From Methylococcales bacterium (GTDB taxonomy: Bacteria > Pseudomonadota > Gammaproteobacteria > Methylococcales > Methylomonadaceae), in contig JAQTUW010000009.1 in the NCBI GenBank assembly GCA_028707085.1, forward strand, positions 1-64,000: a stretch of DNA of 64,000 nucleotides, read 5' to 3'. Position 1 is the stretch's first letter. Every line of letters starts with the position of its first letter. Positions 63,943 to 64,000 of this stretch are shown in pieces. The translations under genes and the position numbers were made by a program. A model generated the notes under the pieces. The model did not search any database and had not been told where the DNA came from. It was given only the letters and a program-made list of their open reading frames with translations.

Positions 63943-64000
63943 ATGCAAATCCGCCGTTTTTATGGCTTGCCTCTGCTGTGCTGCGGAATGCTGGCCGCCA
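63943..64000 (+). CDS. Start of an exported protein, cut by the window end
   Basis: Only MQIRRFYGLPLLCCGMLAA can be read: a basic start, then a hydrophobic signal core, with a TGGAG site upstream. With the Fur-box-like sequence in front, a TonB-dependent siderophore receptor or another iron-uptake protein is the most likely product. The sequence present cannot confirm it. Confidence 0.5.
   Translation, partial: MQIRRFYGLPLLCCGMLAA

Overview
The window looks like chromosomal DNA of a gammaproteobacterium. Two housekeeping blocks keep the gene order known from Pseudomonas and its relatives: (trpF-trpB-trpA)-accD-folC-SPOR/dedD-cvpA-purF-metZ, and gshB-tonB-yqgE-ruvX-pyrR-pyrB-pyrC'. The mix of genes (cytochrome c', a TIGR03790-like protein, a B12-binding-type radical SAM enzyme, pta-ackA, orphan hypAB, several RND pumps) would suit an aquatic methylotroph/methanotroph of the Methylococcales. 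No methane- or methanol-oxidation gene lies here, so that placement is inference.

Layout. 1-1380 is an AT-richer, decayed accessory stretch: a perfect palindrome with nearby half-sites, a transposase OrfA-type fragment, the tail of an antiporter-like gene and a HAD-phosphatase fragment. 1383-10343 (minus) is the Trp/acetyl-CoA carboxylase/folate/purine/methionine block. 10683-13484 (minus) holds a DUF2231 membrane protein, ApbE, an isochorismatase-like hydrolase and SmpB. 13587-17209 (plus) has an NSS transporter, RatA-RnfH and an overlapping GNAT/carbon-nitrogen hydrolase pair. 17249-24152 (minus) has a small lipoprotein, a LOG-family protein, a lipoprotein cytochrome c and the pyrimidine/gshB block, in which the dihydroorotase has lost its HxH metal motif. 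24293-24696 is rpmB-rpmG.

25480-34016 is mixed: DegQ-type protease, Rep helicase, a TIGR03790-like secreted protein, a nitroreductase, a broken repeat-protein gene, two unassigned membrane proteins and hypAB. 34043-42812 (minus) reads as one transcription unit: a truncated Tat-leader peptide, cytochrome b561-like, cytochrome c', and an MdtABC-type tripartite pump with two RND subunits. 43331-47022 (plus) has two lipoproteins, one with a glycine-rich repeat insert, and a radical SAM enzyme. 47007-50906 (minus) is a surface-polysaccharide-like group: deacetylase, glycosyltransferase, and an ATP-grasp/LMW-phosphatase fusion. 51616-55884 (plus) is a CzcBA-type heavy-metal efflux pair. 56066-63768 (minus) has ackA, pta, a small membrane protein, radA, alr and dnaB. 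The window ends in the first codons of an exported protein behind a Fur-box-like sequence.

The strongest unexplained signal is a 170-bp hairpin-forming repeat with imperfect terminal inverted repeats (24855-25024 and 55885-56054, about 96% identical) plus a decayed right end at 51529-51570. The last two bracket the CzcBA pair. Other points of interest are the ATP-grasp/phosphatase fusion, the glycine-rich insert in a hydrolase-like lipoprotein, the truncated Tat leader coupled to a cytochrome b gene, and the electron-transfer genes that lead into the drug-pump operon. No rRNA, tRNA or CRISPR array was seen.
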